Position numbers and translations under genes: made by a program. Of a stretch of DNA of 64,000 nucleotides, positions 34,090-42,258 are shown one piece after another. This stretch comes from a virus. The notes beneath the pieces are model-generated. The model was not told where the DNA came from. It made no database searches and saw only the letters and a program-made list of their open reading frames with translations. Each line of letters starts with the position of its first letter. Position 1 is the stretch's first letter. The stretch spans positions 18,632-82,631 of the IMG/VR virus record IMGVR_UViG_3300042452_000984; one strand, written 5' to 3'.

Positions 34090-36287
34090 GCCTGAATGTT
34101 TACCGTCATGCCCGGGACTTAGCGATCCTTTGGCTGGGGCAGCAGTCTGATACCGATAGCCGGGTGCCGACCGCCGAGGAATTGGCGGCGACCGAGGATA
34201 TTATCCGCAGCCATGTCAGTGCTACCCGGCGATCGCGTCCCAATGGGTTACTGAACCGTCCTACCTTCACTGGCGGCAGCCAGACGGTGACCCTATCCTC
34301 CCTATCGCCTTGGCTCCATAGCCACCCTGGGTTAGCTACTATCCCATCGACGGCGGTGGAGCTACCACCTTTAACCAGTGGCGCTGTTGTCAACCGCTAC
34401 GACTACCTTTACCTGGTGGCCATGGCGGTACAGGTGGGCGCCGCCCAGGATGCTAACGTAGCGCTTACGTTTCAATGGCGCAGCGGCAACCTATTGCAGT
34501 CAGTCACCCGTGAAAATACGGCACGACTGCGTTCTGTCTATGGCATTTGGGTATCCCAGGGGGAGATGAGTGCCGCTGCGATCGCAACGGCGATCGGCAA
34601 CAGCATTGCTGTCTCCACCTCAGCACCGCTTATCTATGGCAACAGTCGCCTTTACCTGAGTGATACCGCCCTGGCTGATGGCGTCACCTACGCTATCAAT
34701 GGCACGCCGGAGGTAATTAGCCTATTGCGAGCATGGCGGGTACAGGGCAATACCATTGACGGATGGCAATGGGGGCCAACGGAGCAACCGCTCGAGGCCG
34801 CCATTCACTTGCAGCCAACCTATCGCTATGTGGGCGACGGGTGGGACAATTGGCGCGATCGCTTGCAAGAAAGCGTCTATCGACTAATGCGCGGTGAACC
34901 CTTGCAGAACGCACCAACCCAGGCAAGAGGTGTTTATAACTTGCTCAACGGGCAAGTGGGCAGCAATACGGCAGCGCCAGGGGTGGCAACCACCTCCCCC
35001 AATGGCTCGACGATGCTGGCCAATGAGCAGCGCATTACCTTCACCAATGAGGCGATCATTCAGACCACCTACGCGATCGCGCTAACCACGACCAGTGATG
35101 GCAGCAGCCCAGCTAAGGCACAGGCGACCATTAACTTTGCTGGCAATTCACCCACCGGGGCCACCTTTGCCAGTAGCGGCCATGCCATCTTTGATGGCAC
35201 CGGCGCTAATATCAGCGCCAATGGCAGCTTTACCGGCGGTGGTGGCACCGCCGCCCTAACCTGGACGGCAACGACAGCCGGCACACCTGCAGTTGGCACA
35301 ACGCTTTACTTGGTTCCCGCCATCTCCTACCCAGCAGGTTCAGGGTTACCCATCTGTGGAGCAATTGAAAAAGTCTACCTAAATGGCACCGCCCTGAGCC
35401 CTGCCAACGTGCGGGAGGCAGACATTACCGGCTATACCAACCCGGCAGCGGCGGAAAGCTACATTGTGGTGATGAACCGCAACAATGCAGCCGTTCAGTG
35501 GATTTACCGCAAATTTACAGTTACCTCCAGCGGCTCCGGCATCGTCACCCTACCCAGTGGCGCCCGGGGTGAAATCGCCTGGATTAGTGGCACCAATGCC
35601 CCCACGACGCGCCAGGATGCGCCGGTCATCACCGGGCTAGCCAATAGCAGCGAGTATTCTATCCTGTGCTACCACGCACCGCCCGCTAGTGAGCAATGGC
35701 AATTTCAGCTATTGTCTCCCGCCTATGCTGGCACCTTAGATCGGGCTTGGCTGAATGGCGCACGGGTGACGACGGCCCCCATGGCGATCGCTCACTCGCT
35801 TGGCGGTGGCACCACCTTTAACCCCCCTAGCCGCCCATTGCCGGACGGAGAGGTGCTGGGCCATTGTGTCGCGTGGCGGTTGCCGCGCAATAGTGAAGCG
35901 TTAGCGGTGGCTGACCATACCCTTAATGCTGAAATTAACCTGGGTGGGTTATTTAGCCGCAATGCGCCCTTTGTTGTTTTCCCCGTCTCTACGCCAGAGG
36001 CAGGTTTAGCTGGGCTACGGCCCGGGCAGGTGGTAAGCGTCACCAACTTAGTTGCCACCTACCCGCGATCTATGGCGGCAACGCTAACTGCCAGAGGCAC
36101 TGCGATCGGGGTATTTAAGCCAACCCTTAGCAATAGCAAGGCGTACCAATTGGTGATCTTTTGCGGGTTAGAAAAGGACGGCGACCATCGGTTTTTGGTG
36201 CTTACCTTCAACGGTAGCGGCAACAGCCTAGCGGCAAGCACCGATAGCACTGGCTATGCCGGGATTGATGTTTTTAGGTATTACTAA
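34086..36287 (+). CDS. Large tail fibre/baseplate-fibre protein, 733 aa
   Basis: GTG start overlaps the previous TGA. First 200 residues contain helix-rich, base-plate-attachment-like sequence, with a SPWLHSHPGLATIP loop; the rest is a long series of Thr/Ala/Gly-rich beta segments typical of fibre shafts and tips. No enzymatic signature seen. Follows gpI as fibre genes usually do. Confidence 0.65.
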   Translation: MSLNVYRHARDLAILWLGQQSDTDSRVPTAEELAATEDIIRSHVSATRRSRPNGLLNRPTFTGGSQTVTLSSLSPWLHSHPGLATIPSTAVELPPLTSGAVVNRYDYLYLVAMAVQVGAAQDANVALTFQWRSGNLLQSVTRENTARLRSVYGIWVSQGEMSAAAIATAIGNSIAVSTSAPLIYGNSRLYLSDTALADGVTYAINGTPEVISLLRAWRVQGNTIDGWQWGPTEQPLEAAIHLQPTYRYVGDGWDNWRDRLQESVYRLMRGEPLQNAPTQARGVYNLLNGQVGSNTAAPGVATTSPNGSTMLANEQRITFTNEAIIQTTYAIALTTTSDGSSPAKAQATINFAGNSPTGATFASSGHAIFDGTGANISANGSFTGGGGTAALTWTATTAGTPAVGTTLYLVPAISYPAGSGLPICGAIEKVYLNGTALSPANVREADITGYTNPAAAESYIVVMNRNNAAVQWIYRKFTVTSSGSGIVTLPSGARGEIAWISGTNAPTTRQDAPVITGLANSSEYSILCYHAPPASEQWQFQLLSPAYAGTLDRAWLNGARVTTAPMAIAHSLGGGTTFNPPSRPLPDGEVLGHCVAWRLPRNSEALAVADHTLNAEINLGGLFSRNAPFVVFPVSTPEAGLAGLRPGQVVSVTNLVATYPRSMAATLTARGTAIGVFKPTLSNSKAYQLVIFCGLEKDGDHRFLVLTFNGSGNSLAASTDSTGYAGIDVFRYY

Positions 36288-36667
36288 TGGCCACATACAC
36301 TGTCGAAAATGGTTACAAAAAGCTGGTCCTGGACGATGCGTCCAAGGTGGATGTTGTCGCTCCCTTGTCGCTCGACGAAGGACAATTTGTCCGACTTATC
36401 CCAGCTCAGCTAACGGTCCTCAACAATATCAAGACCGGCGTTGATACCCTCAACGCGGCAACCGGTGCCAACGATGCCCAGCTTGTCCTTAATGCTGAAG
36501 ACCTGGCGATCGCCTACACCTACAACGACCCTGGCACCGCCAACCAACGCATTGCCACCGTCGTCTATACCAGCACCAGTGCGGGGCATACGGTGACCGA
36601 TACCTACGCCTATGCCGGTAGTGCCCCCAACTATTACCTGACCTCTATCACCCGAGTAACCACCTAA
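36287..36667 (+). CDS. Hypothetical tail-fibre-associated protein, 126 aa
   Basis: TAATG overlap with the preceding gene. The middle is beta-rich with a Tyr/Thr repeat (DTYAYAGSAPNYYLTSITRV) reminiscent of phage fibre end domains. Acidic overall. No family recognised. Confidence 0.55.
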   Translation: MATYTVENGYKKLVLDDASKVDVVAPLSLDEGQFVRLIPAQLTVLNNIKTGVDTLNAATGANDAQLVLNAEDLAIAYTYNDPGTANQRIATVVYTSTSAGHTVTDTYAYAGSAPNYYLTSITRVTT

Positions 36668-36669
36668 CC

Positions 36670-37959
36670 ATGGCTTTTAACTTTGGGGATATTCCCCTAA
36701 TCCTGCAAGAACTACGGCGTTATTTCGCTAGCAAAGCCCAGGGGACACTGGCCGATAGTGCTCTCCAACCCGGCGCGATCGGCTCTACCGTTCAAGGCTA
36801 TGATGCGGACCTCGCCGCCGTTGCCGCTATCACCACCACCGGAGGCATTAAACGCACCGGCGCTAATACTTGGACCACGTTCCCCCTCACCAATGCCGGG
36901 GAGGCGGTGACAGGGGCCGCTGATGCCGCCGCCCAACGGACCGCCCTGGGGTTAACTATTGGCTCTAATGTTCAAGCCTGGGATGCGGACCTGGATGCGA
37001 TCGCTGCCATCTCAGCCACCGGACCCATAGAACGGACTGGGGCAGGTACTTGGGCGGTCAGCGATCGGGTGAGGTTGTTTGGGGGTAATGGGCAGGGCGC
37101 CAATACAGACTTTAGTACTACTGGTAATACAACCCTTGGTGACGGGTTGTATTATTTTCGCGATTTCACCGTCAATACGGGCCACACCGTTACCATTAGC
37201 CGATTTGCTCGCATCTATTGCAGTGGCACCTTTACGGTACAAAGTGGAGCGACTATTACAGTTACTCAAGCAGCAAGGGCTCAAGGTGCTGGCCACGGCA
37301 TGAGTGGCGCAGATCAACGCATTTTAGAAATTGGCAACCTGGGAGGCGTTGGAGCTATTTACAACCCGTTTGTGTTTCCCTTTGGTTCACCGGGTGCTGG
37401 TGGTTCGTGTCGGACAGAGCCCGGCGGCGTTATTCAAAACGTTCCTCAAGGCGGCGATGGAGGTGGCGCTATTTGGGTAGAAGCCAACGGCGCTATTTCA
37501 ATAAGTGGCACTATTACAGCGATCGGCGACAATGGCAGTGCGGCAAATAGCCCTAGCGGCAATTACATTTCAACTGGTGGCGGTGGAGGCAGCGGCGGGG
37601 CTATTATGCTGACCAGTCTTGCCAGTATTACTATCGCCTCCACCGCCACCCTATCAGTCAGGGGCGGCAATGGTGCAAATGGTACGGCGGGAGGTATAGC
37701 TAACGCCCGTGGCTATGGCGGCAGTGGTGGCGGCGGTGGATGGGTATGGCTAACCGCACCTACTGTAACAACGACAGGTGCCACCATTACCCTATCCGGC
37801 GGCACCGTCGGCTCCCAAGGTAGCACCGGCGGAACTGCTACGACCACGGAAGGAATCGCCTGGGGTGGATCATTCGCAGGAGCAGGTGGGACGGGTGCCA
37901 TTGGAGCATCCGGCGGATCAGGCACCCTGGTTACTCGCACCTATAAGGCGGTGGCATAA
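36670..37959 (+). CDS. Tail fibre protein with Gly-rich receptor region, 429 aa
   Basis: Two copies of a fibre repeat, GSTVQGYDADLAAVAAI (about 37-53) and SNVQAWDADLDAIAAI (about 97-112), each followed by a G-R-T-G segment, are typical of phage collar/tail-fibre repeats. From about residue 190 the sequence becomes Gly/Ser/Ala-rich with GGGGGSGGAI-type loops, like Gly-rich tips that bind receptors. Likely the host-recognition fibre. Confidence 0.75.
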   Translation: MAFNFGDIPLILQELRRYFASKAQGTLADSALQPGAIGSTVQGYDADLAAVAAITTTGGIKRTGANTWTTFPLTNAGEAVTGAADAAAQRTALGLTIGSNVQAWDADLDAIAAISATGPIERTGAGTWAVSDRVRLFGGNGQGANTDFSTTGNTTLGDGLYYFRDFTVNTGHTVTISRFARIYCSGTFTVQSGATITVTQAARAQGAGHGMSGADQRILEIGNLGGVGAIYNPFVFPFGSPGAGGSCRTEPGGVIQNVPQGGDGGGAIWVEANGAISISGTITAIGDNGSAANSPSGNYISTGGGGGSGGAIMLTSLASITIASTATLSVRGGNGANGTAGGIANARGYGGSGGGGGWVWLTAPTVTTTGATITLSGGTVGSQGSTGGTATTTEGIAWGGSFAGAGGTGAIGASGGSGTLVTRTYKAVA

Positions 37960-38465
37960 TGTTTTTCTTCATTGACCAAGACAATCAAATTGTTGGCTAT
38001 TGCAACGACGAAAGCGTCGGCACTCCCTCCGGCTTTACCTTAGTCGAAGGGCCAGACGCTAGCCGCGACGACCTCTATTACGACGGCACCGCCATTCAGC
38101 TAAAGCCCGATCGCCCCAGCGATACCGCCTATTGGGACAACACCACCAACACCTGGCAGGAGCCACCCCCGCCTCCACCCGCGCCAGTGCTGCCCAACTG
38201 GGGCAACCTCGCCGATCGCTTGGTGGCTGACATCGACATCCTCGCCATCTTGGCCACTAACCCGTTATTCCCTGCCTTGGTGGGCCGCCTGCAAACCCTG
38301 CGCAATGGTGGCGCCATGGGTGACCCGGAACCTTTGATAGCGCTCTGGAACCACCAGTCCTATAGCTTCACTGAGGCACAGCTAGATACCCTCAACCTGA
38401 TGGCCGAAGAGGAGCATATCCCGCTAGCGATCACGCCGGAGGGGACGTTAGCGGCTACGTCTTGA
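37959..38465 (+). CDS. Fibre-associated or fibre assembly-like protein, 168 aa
   Basis: TAATG-coupled to the fibre gene. Its start (MFFFIDQDNQIVGYCNDE) and a Pro8-like linker after NTWQEPPP match the layout of tail-fibre assembly proteins: a strand-rich head, a Pro stretch at about 67-75 and a helical tail. Role inferred from position and form. It converges with the leftward cassette and overlaps its last gene by 11 nt. Confidence 0.55.
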   Translation: MFFFIDQDNQIVGYCNDESVGTPSGFTLVEGPDASRDDLYYDGTAIQLKPDRPSDTAYWDNTTNTWQEPPPPPPAPVLPNWGNLADRLVADIDILAILATNPLFPALVGRLQTLRNGGAMGDPEPLIALWNHQSYSFTEAQLDTLNLMAEEEHIPLAITPEGTLAATS

Positions 38466-38649
38466 AGTAGCGCCAAGTGCCGATCGCACCCCCCGCGATC
38501 GCGGCTAGGCCAGCGGCAAGCATAATTACATCCCCAGCGCGAATTTGCGCCAGTATCACTAAAAAGACCCCATAGCCTAGGCTGTGGGGTCTTTGCTTTG
38601 ACCATTCAAAAGCCGCCTGGATGGCGGCCAACACCCGCATTAAAGTCAT
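38455..38649 (-). CDS. Small two-span membrane protein, 64 aa
   Basis: Last gene of a leftward cassette; ATG overlaps the previous stop by 4 nt (ATGA). Two hydrophobic stretches: YGVFLVILAQI and DVIMLAAGLAAIAGGAIG. A strong hairpin (38561-38595) lies within the coding sequence. Size and topology resemble small holins, but there is no lysis enzyme beside it. Confidence 0.55.
   Translation of the reverse strand: MTLMRVLAAIQAAFEWSKQRPHSLGYGVFLVILAQIRAGDVIMLAAGLAAIAGGAIGTWRYFKT
38561..38595. terminator. Bidirectional terminator-like hairpin inside a coding frame
   Basis: AAAGACCCCATAGCC (38563-38577) and GGCTGTGGGGTCTTT (38580-38594) pair with one wobble; A5 on the left gives a T-tract for leftward transcripts. 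It separates convergent operons although the 38455-38649 frame runs through it. Confidence 0.65.
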
Positions 38650-39221
38650 TGAGCAAGCGACCTAGGAGAACTGCCTGTCATACTAGCATTATTGCTACTG
38701 GCTAGCAGGCGACCGTAGAAATGGGTGCCGTGGAAGAAGGCTTCTGGCCCCACCACGTTCAGCCAAACTGGAAAGGCGCTAATCGCCCAGAGCGATGGCA
38801 CGCCAAAAGCAAGCATCGACGTTCTCAGGTTGTACGAGTACGCCCAGAAGCCGCCATAACCCAGGGCCAGTACCACCGCTATAGTAACCACGGTCCCCAA
38901 GGACCGGCTGACCACGTTGTCCGAGCTGAGCCGCTTGATTTCGCCATAGGCCAGCGGTAGCCCCTGGGGGTGGAAGGCAATGCCACTGATCACCAAGCAC
39001 AGCAAGTCAGTCGCGATCGCACTACCGTAGCGAGCGATCATCCCCTCCATGCCCGCCCGGGCGGCCACTGGGGTAAAGTCTACCGTCGCCGCCGCCTTGG
39101 CGACTGCACCAATCCCCACTGCCGAATAGTGGATATTGGTGGCCATCAACAGGGCAGCGATCGCCAGGGCGCCGTAGTTCAGGCTACGGCTAATCATTGG
39201 GTTGCGGCCTATCGCGGTCAT
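38646..39221 (-). CDS. Multi-span membrane protein, 191 aa
   Basis: Hydrophobic segments at about 17-37, 68-84, 105-127 and 137-158 give roughly four spans; the C-terminal 30 residues are Ser/Asn-rich. 4-nt overlaps at both ends couple it to its neighbours. No transporter or channel signature is evident. Part of the leftward membrane cassette. Confidence 0.7.
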   Translation of the reverse strand: MTAIGRNPMISRSLNYGALAIAALLMATNIHYSAVGIGAVAKAAATVDFTPVAARAGMEGMIARYGSAIATDLLCLVISGIAFHPQGLPLAYGEIKRLSSDNVVSRSLGTVVTIAVVLALGYGGFWAYSYNLRTSMLAFGVPSLWAISAFPVWLNVVGPEAFFHGTHFYGRLLASSNNASMTGSSPRSLAQ

Positions 39222-39865
39222 GATTTTACGTCCTTTATCAACGAAATAATCCGGTTATACTTTTCAGTCCCTTTGGACTGACCAAACACCACAGTGACGA
39301 TCTTGTTTTGACTAACCCCTGCTGTTATCGCCCGCTCCACCCAAACAGACGCATTAACCAACGCCTTGCGATCGCGATAATTAGTAACCTGAGCAGGCGG
39401 TAAATGCACTGGAAAAAAGCATTTGTTTTGCTCCAACCATTCGTTAGGCGGTAGTGTTTCCACCTCACTACAACCGGTTGCTCCACCGGTTGTACAACCA
39501 GTTGCTACAACCGGTTGTAATGCTGGTTGCACCAAGGTTTCAGGGGCATGTGAGGGGGTAGGCTCAGGGGCGGTTGCAGGTGAGTCTATGCCTACCCAGG
39601 GGTAACGCTCGATCGCTTCTATTTCTTCTTTTGAATACTTACGATCTAACTCATCCCAAAATTGCTTAGACGCCGTTGCCCGCACTGGCGGCTTCTCCAC
39701 TTCAACCCTAGCAGTAGCCATGGCTGGACTTGCTAGCCAGGGTGAACCCTCCCCGCCTGTTCTCGCCACCAATTCCAGCTGCTCCCGCTCGTTGTCCCAT
39801 TGCGCAAGCTTAGCGGCGCCAACACCTAGAGCAAGGAAGAAAAAGAAAGCGATCGCGTTACCCAT
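39218..39865 (-). CDS. Membrane-anchored protein with helical C-terminal domain, 215 aa
   Basis: ATG 39865 has GGAGGG at good spacing; the upstream TTG 39895 is rejected. It starts with one hydrophobic span (AIAFFFFLALGVGAA), then a charged coiled segment, a Pro/Thr/Val-rich linker containing Cys residues, and a 60-residue C-terminal domain (DRKALVNASVWVERAITAGVSQNKIV...) that could be a winged-helix-like fold. DNA for the linker contains CAACCGGTTG repeats. No family recognised. Confidence 0.6.
   Translation of the reverse strand: MGNAIAFFFFLALGVGAAKLAQWDNEREQLELVARTGGEGSPWLASPAMATARVEVEKPPVRATASKQFWDELDRKYSKEEIEAIERYPWVGIDSPATAPEPTPSHAPETLVQPALQPVVATGCTTGGATGCSEVETLPPNEWLEQNKCFFPVHLPPAQVTNYRDRKALVNASVWVERAITAGVSQNKIVTVVFGQSKGTEKYNRIISLIKDVKS
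39471..39535 (-). repeat. Iteron-like CAACCGGTTG repeats inside the 39218 gene
   Basis: CAACCGGTTG (39471-39480) and ACAACCGGTTGT (39507-39518) are palindromes. Variants CACCGGTTGTACAACCAGTTG and CTGGTTGCACC fill the rest. They encode a Gln-Pro-Val-Val/Thr-Gly-Cys linker, so they may be a coding repeat, but the palindromic spacing is suggestive of a binding array. Confidence 0.5.
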
Positions 39866-39881
39866 ATGCACCCTCCAACCC

Positions 39882-40436
39882 TTAACTACCGGCAATCACC
39901 GCCACCAACACACCGAAAAACAATCCGGCAATAATCATTACCCCGCCGCCCTCGCCTGCCGTCTGGCTGACGGTGATATTAGGGTTTGACTCAACGTAGA
40001 TATGCTGTGGCTGTTGGGGCTGCTGCTGTTGGGCCATCATGGCCGCCAACAACGCATCAGAACGCTGTTGCTGTTGAGCCATTAACGCCATCATCTCAGA
40101 GACACCTGTAGGTGCCTCCTGAGGGCGTTGGGCGGCCTGGACGATAGCTAGGACATCAGCGGCGGTTAAGCCGCCTTCCTGGGCCGCAGAAGCGCCGGGA
40201 GTGCCGTGGTAATGGTTGTGGGTTTCATTGTGAACATTAACCACCATGACTGGCAGCCCTGCCTCTTTGCACAGCCGCACAAAGTCAGGCGGATCGTGAG
40301 TGATCGCATCCTGCAGGGTAGCCAAGTTATCAGGGCGACGCTGCACGGGCGGCAATGCCTCCCACGCATGGCGCGCGATCGCCGCCTTTTGTCGTGGGTC
40401 AGCAAGCGCGATCGCTCTCACATCAACGGTTTCCAT
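39882..40436 (-). CDS. Hypothetical C-terminally membrane-anchored protein, 184 aa
   Basis: ATG 40436 has GGAGG upstream. The N-terminal part is helical and soluble; a His/Asn cluster (VHNETHNHYHG near 78-88) could bind metal; a Gln/Met-rich stretch follows (MAQQQQ occurs twice). The final 22 residues form one membrane span (VMIIAGLFFGVLVAVIAG). Tail-anchored topology inferred. Overlaps the upstream gene by 14 nt. Confidence 0.6.
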   Translation of the reverse strand: METVDVRAIALADPRQKAAIARHAWEALPPVQRRPDNLATLQDAITHDPPDFVRLCKEAGLPVMVVNVHNETHNHYHGTPGASAAQEGGLTAADVLAIVQAAQRPQEAPTGVSEMMALMAQQQQRSDALLAAMMAQQQQPQQPQHIYVESNPNITVSQTAGEGGGVMIIAGLFFGVLVAVIAGS

Positions 40437-40743
40437 TCTTCGCCTCCTTCTGCTTGGTGCGAGACATGGCGACAAGTGCCGCCACCGTGAGCCCAGCGCC
40501 AGCGGCCAGAATGCCAGGATCTAACACCGGCCCTGCCATTGGCGTATCAACCGCTGTAGTGCCCTGGGGAATACCTAGCACCTCCGCCTGGCGAGGTTCT
40601 TGCCCGGCGCAGTAGGTTGCACCATCTACCTGCACGTGGCTATCGCACTCGCGTAATTTCCGTTGCTCAATGTCTATTGCGGACAGGCACTCACTGGTCG
40701 TGCCGTCCTCGTATTCAAACTCCGTGCATTGGTTATCTTCCAT
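40423..40743 (-). CDS. Hypothetical membrane-associated protein, 106 aa
   Basis: Acidic, Cys-containing N-terminal part (Cys at about 6, 19, 33 and 45), then a Pro/Thr linker and one span (GILAAGAGLTVAALVA) with a basic tail (RTKQKEAKNGNR). Positive charge after the span predicts an outside N-terminus and inside C-terminus. The 12-mer ACTCAAAAGACC ends one base before the ATG codon (40745-40756). Confidence 0.55.
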   Translation of the reverse strand: MEDNQCTEFEYEDGTTSECLSAIDIEQRKLRECDSHVQVDGATYCAGQEPRQAEVLGIPQGTTAVDTPMAGPVLDPGILAAGAGLTVAALVAMSRTKQKEAKNGNR

Positions 40744-40768
40744 CGGTCTTTTGAGTGGTGGTTAGGAA

Positions 40769-40804
40769 AGGCGATCGCATAACGAAGGCGCTACGCGATC
40801 GCCT
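40769..40804 (-). terminator. HIP1-based inverted repeat, possible leftward terminator
   Basis: AGGCGATCGC (40769-40778) pairs with GCGATCGCCT (40795-40804) around 16 nt; the leftward strand continues TTTCC. It lies between the 40812 and 40743 genes. Confidence 0.5.
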
Positions 40805-40811
40805 GGAGCAG

Positions 40812-41225
40812 TCATTCAGCCTTGCAATCCACCGATGAGGCGGAGGAAGGGCTCAAAGTTGCCTTGCTTGGCTGCCAAGACAACGCGGGCAGTGGTTCTA
40901 GGTCCAGGGCCACTGCCGCCGTGGACTTTGGGAGCGTTTCCAATTCCTCCTGAAGCAACTGCGCTGTGCGCCCCCACATCAGCTGTCCGCTCATAGCAGC
41001 GGCCAAAAACTGAGCGTTCTGATGGGCCACCCGGTCAATAGCCGCGATCGCGGCCTCCTGGATGCCTGCAGCATGGTCCCGCTGTTCTTTTAGCGCTAGC
41101 TGGAGAGGGTGAGAAACAGAAAGGCTGCTTGCCTCATTGGGTACACCCGGACCCGACTGGGTACAGTTGGGTACAGTCGCCCCCGGATTGCGGGGTTGGT
41201 TGAGCTTGTCGGTATTTAGAGCCAT
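40812..41225 (-). CDS. Hypothetical protein, 137 aa
   Basis: ATG 41225 is preceded by AGGAG. The 92-nt overlap with the upstream regulator gene is unusually large; a later start is possible but none has a better ribosome site. N-terminal 45 residues are Asn/Pro/Ser-rich, then one long helix (AL..QRDHAAGIQEAAIAAIDRVAHQN) and a Ser/Leu-rich tail. No family recognised. Confidence 0.5.
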   Translation of the reverse strand: MALNTDKLNQPRNPGATVPNCTQSGPGVPNEASSLSVSHPLQLALKEQRDHAAGIQEAAIAAIDRVAHQNAQFLAAAMSGQLMWGRTAQLLQEELETLPKSTAAVALDLEPLPALSWQPSKATLSPSSASSVDCKAE

Positions 41226-41496
41226 TAGTTTTCTCCTGACGATATTTTTCAACTTGCCTGAGGGTGTAGTCCAACGCCTCTTGGTGGGTGTAACCCCAGC
41301 TCATGCACTGCCCGTAACAAACCAGCGCTAGGGCATCCTCCTGATCCCACTGCCGCCGGCGGCCAGGCTGACCAGGTTCATAGCCCAGTTTTGCCATCCA
41401 CCGGGATAGCGTGGAAGTAGGAATACTTCCACGGCTCAAACTCTCTGCCAGCAAGGCTTTGAGTTCAGTGTAGGTGTAGGTGACGGTTACTTCCAT
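41134..41496 (-). CDS. Putative MerR/HTH-like DNA-binding regulator, 120 aa
   Basis: A helix-turn-helix-like region (ELKALLAESLSRGSIPTSTLSRWMAKLG, about residues 12-39) is followed by a wing-like QPGRRRQWDQED and a helical dimer-like segment, close to the MerR-type arrangement. First gene of the leftward cassette. Palindromes CGTGGAAnTTCCACG lie at its start (41504-41518) and within its own coding DNA (41410-41433), consistent with autoregulation. GTG 41517 is an alternative start. Confidence 0.55.
   Translation of the reverse strand: MEVTVTYTYTELKALLAESLSRGSIPTSTLSRWMAKLGYEPGQPGRRRQWDQEDALALVCYGQCMSWGYTHQEALDYTLRQVEKYRQEKTNGSKYRQAQPTPQSGGDCTQLYPVGSGCTQ
41410..41433 (-). promoter_or_regulatory. 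Perfect palindrome inside the regulator gene
   Basis: CGTGGAAGTA (41410-41419) and TACTTCCACG (41424-41433), 10-bp arms with a 4-nt centre. The same half-sites occur at the gene start, 70 bp away. Candidate operator. Confidence 0.6.
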
Positions 41497-41503
41497 GGAA
41501 CTT

Positions 41504-41518
41504 CGTGGAACTTCCACG
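41504..41518 (-). promoter_or_regulatory. Palindrome at the regulator start
   Basis: CGTGGAACTTCCACG, seven-base arms. A TTGACA hexamer (minus strand, about 41557-41562) and a weak CTACAG at 17 nt spacing give a possible promoter upstream. Confidence 0.5.
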
Positions 41519-41595
41519 CTCTAGGACTCTTGTACTGTAGTTCCGCTATATCCTCCCTGTCAACCCCCTATCTAGGGGTTAAGTAGGGAGAAAGC

Positions 41596-41607
41596 GCTAA
41601 AATGGGC
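41596..41607 (+). promoter_or_regulatory. Promoter-like element GCTAAAATGGGC
   Basis: Within AGGGAGAAAGCGCTAAAAT, which matches AGGGAGAACCGCTAAAAT before the portal gene at 60803-60820. It lies 27 nt before ATG 41634. Confidence 0.5.
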
Positions 41608-41633
41608 GCACTACCTCGATGGAGTAAAATCAG

Positions 41634-41882
41634 ATGTTCCCCATCACAGAACCGATGCCTGCTAGCAAGCGGAGACTGAAAGAAATCAAGATCAACGTCC
41701 CCGAGGATTTACTGGAAGACGCCCAGCGATTGTTTGAAGCGATCGGGGTTACTGATGGCGATGGCCACCGCGACGTATGGATGGATGGAGTCTATCGCCT
41801 TGCGGAACGGTACAACAAAATTTTAGTTAGCAGGAAATTACTTAGGGATTCTGTCAAGGCAGACGAAACTGGTGATAATTAA
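41634..41882 (+). CDS. Small ribbon-helix-helix-like protein, 82 aa
   Basis: After a short tail, KEIKINVPEDLLEDAQRLFEAIG resembles the strand plus first helix of RHH DNA-binding proteins, and WMDGVYRLAERYNKI fits the second helix. GGAG precedes ATG 41634. Divergent from the leftward membrane cassette, so it could regulate either side. Overlaps the next frame by 11 nt. Confidence 0.5.
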   Translation: MFPITEPMPASKRRLKEIKINVPEDLLEDAQRLFEAIGVTDGDGHRDVWMDGVYRLAERYNKILVSRKLLRDSVKADETGDN

Positions 41883-42258
41883 TTCAGTACTTCTACTTAC
41901 TTCCATGGCATTTTTACCACCGCCTCCATTAAGCGCGATCGCGCAACTGATAGCGGCTAACCTTGGCCCGCTTGTGCCCGCTGGCTGTGATATGCAGCTA
42001 AAGCGCCACCCCAAAGGGGGATATGTAATTTACTTTTATGTAGCTAACGCTACCATCGGCGCTCTTATTGCAAATAATCTTTTATCTGTTATTGGTATTG
42101 CTAAAAACATAATTCCCCTAACCTCTGTCGAAGTCAGGGGAGGGTTTGAGCTGAAGGTAGATGCAGCACGGCTAGAAAAGCTATACCCTGATGAGACGAA
42201 ACTGGTGGACGGAAGGATTGACCTTGCTCTTAGGGGTTGTGGTTTGCCTCCTTCCTGA
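41872..42258 (+). CDS. Hypothetical protein, 128 aa
   Basis: GTG 41872 overlaps the previous gene; ATG 41905 is an alternative that drops 11 hydrophobic residues. A Pro-rich start leads into a beta-alpha pattern (KRHPKGGYVIYFYVANATIGALIANNLL) and ends with a CGLPPS tail. Convergent with and overlapping the 42230 gene by 29 nt. Not recognised. Confidence 0.5.
   Translation: MIINSVLLLTSMAFLPPPPLSAIAQLIAANLGPLVPAGCDMQLKRHPKGGYVIYFYVANATIGALIANNLLSVIGIAKNIIPLTSVEVRGGFELKVDAARLEKLYPDETKLVDGRIDLALRGCGLPPS

Noticed and set aside
39471-39535. CRISPR-like repeats
   Set aside because: Units are 10-12 bp, imperfect, without 30-40 bp spacers, and lie in a coding frame.
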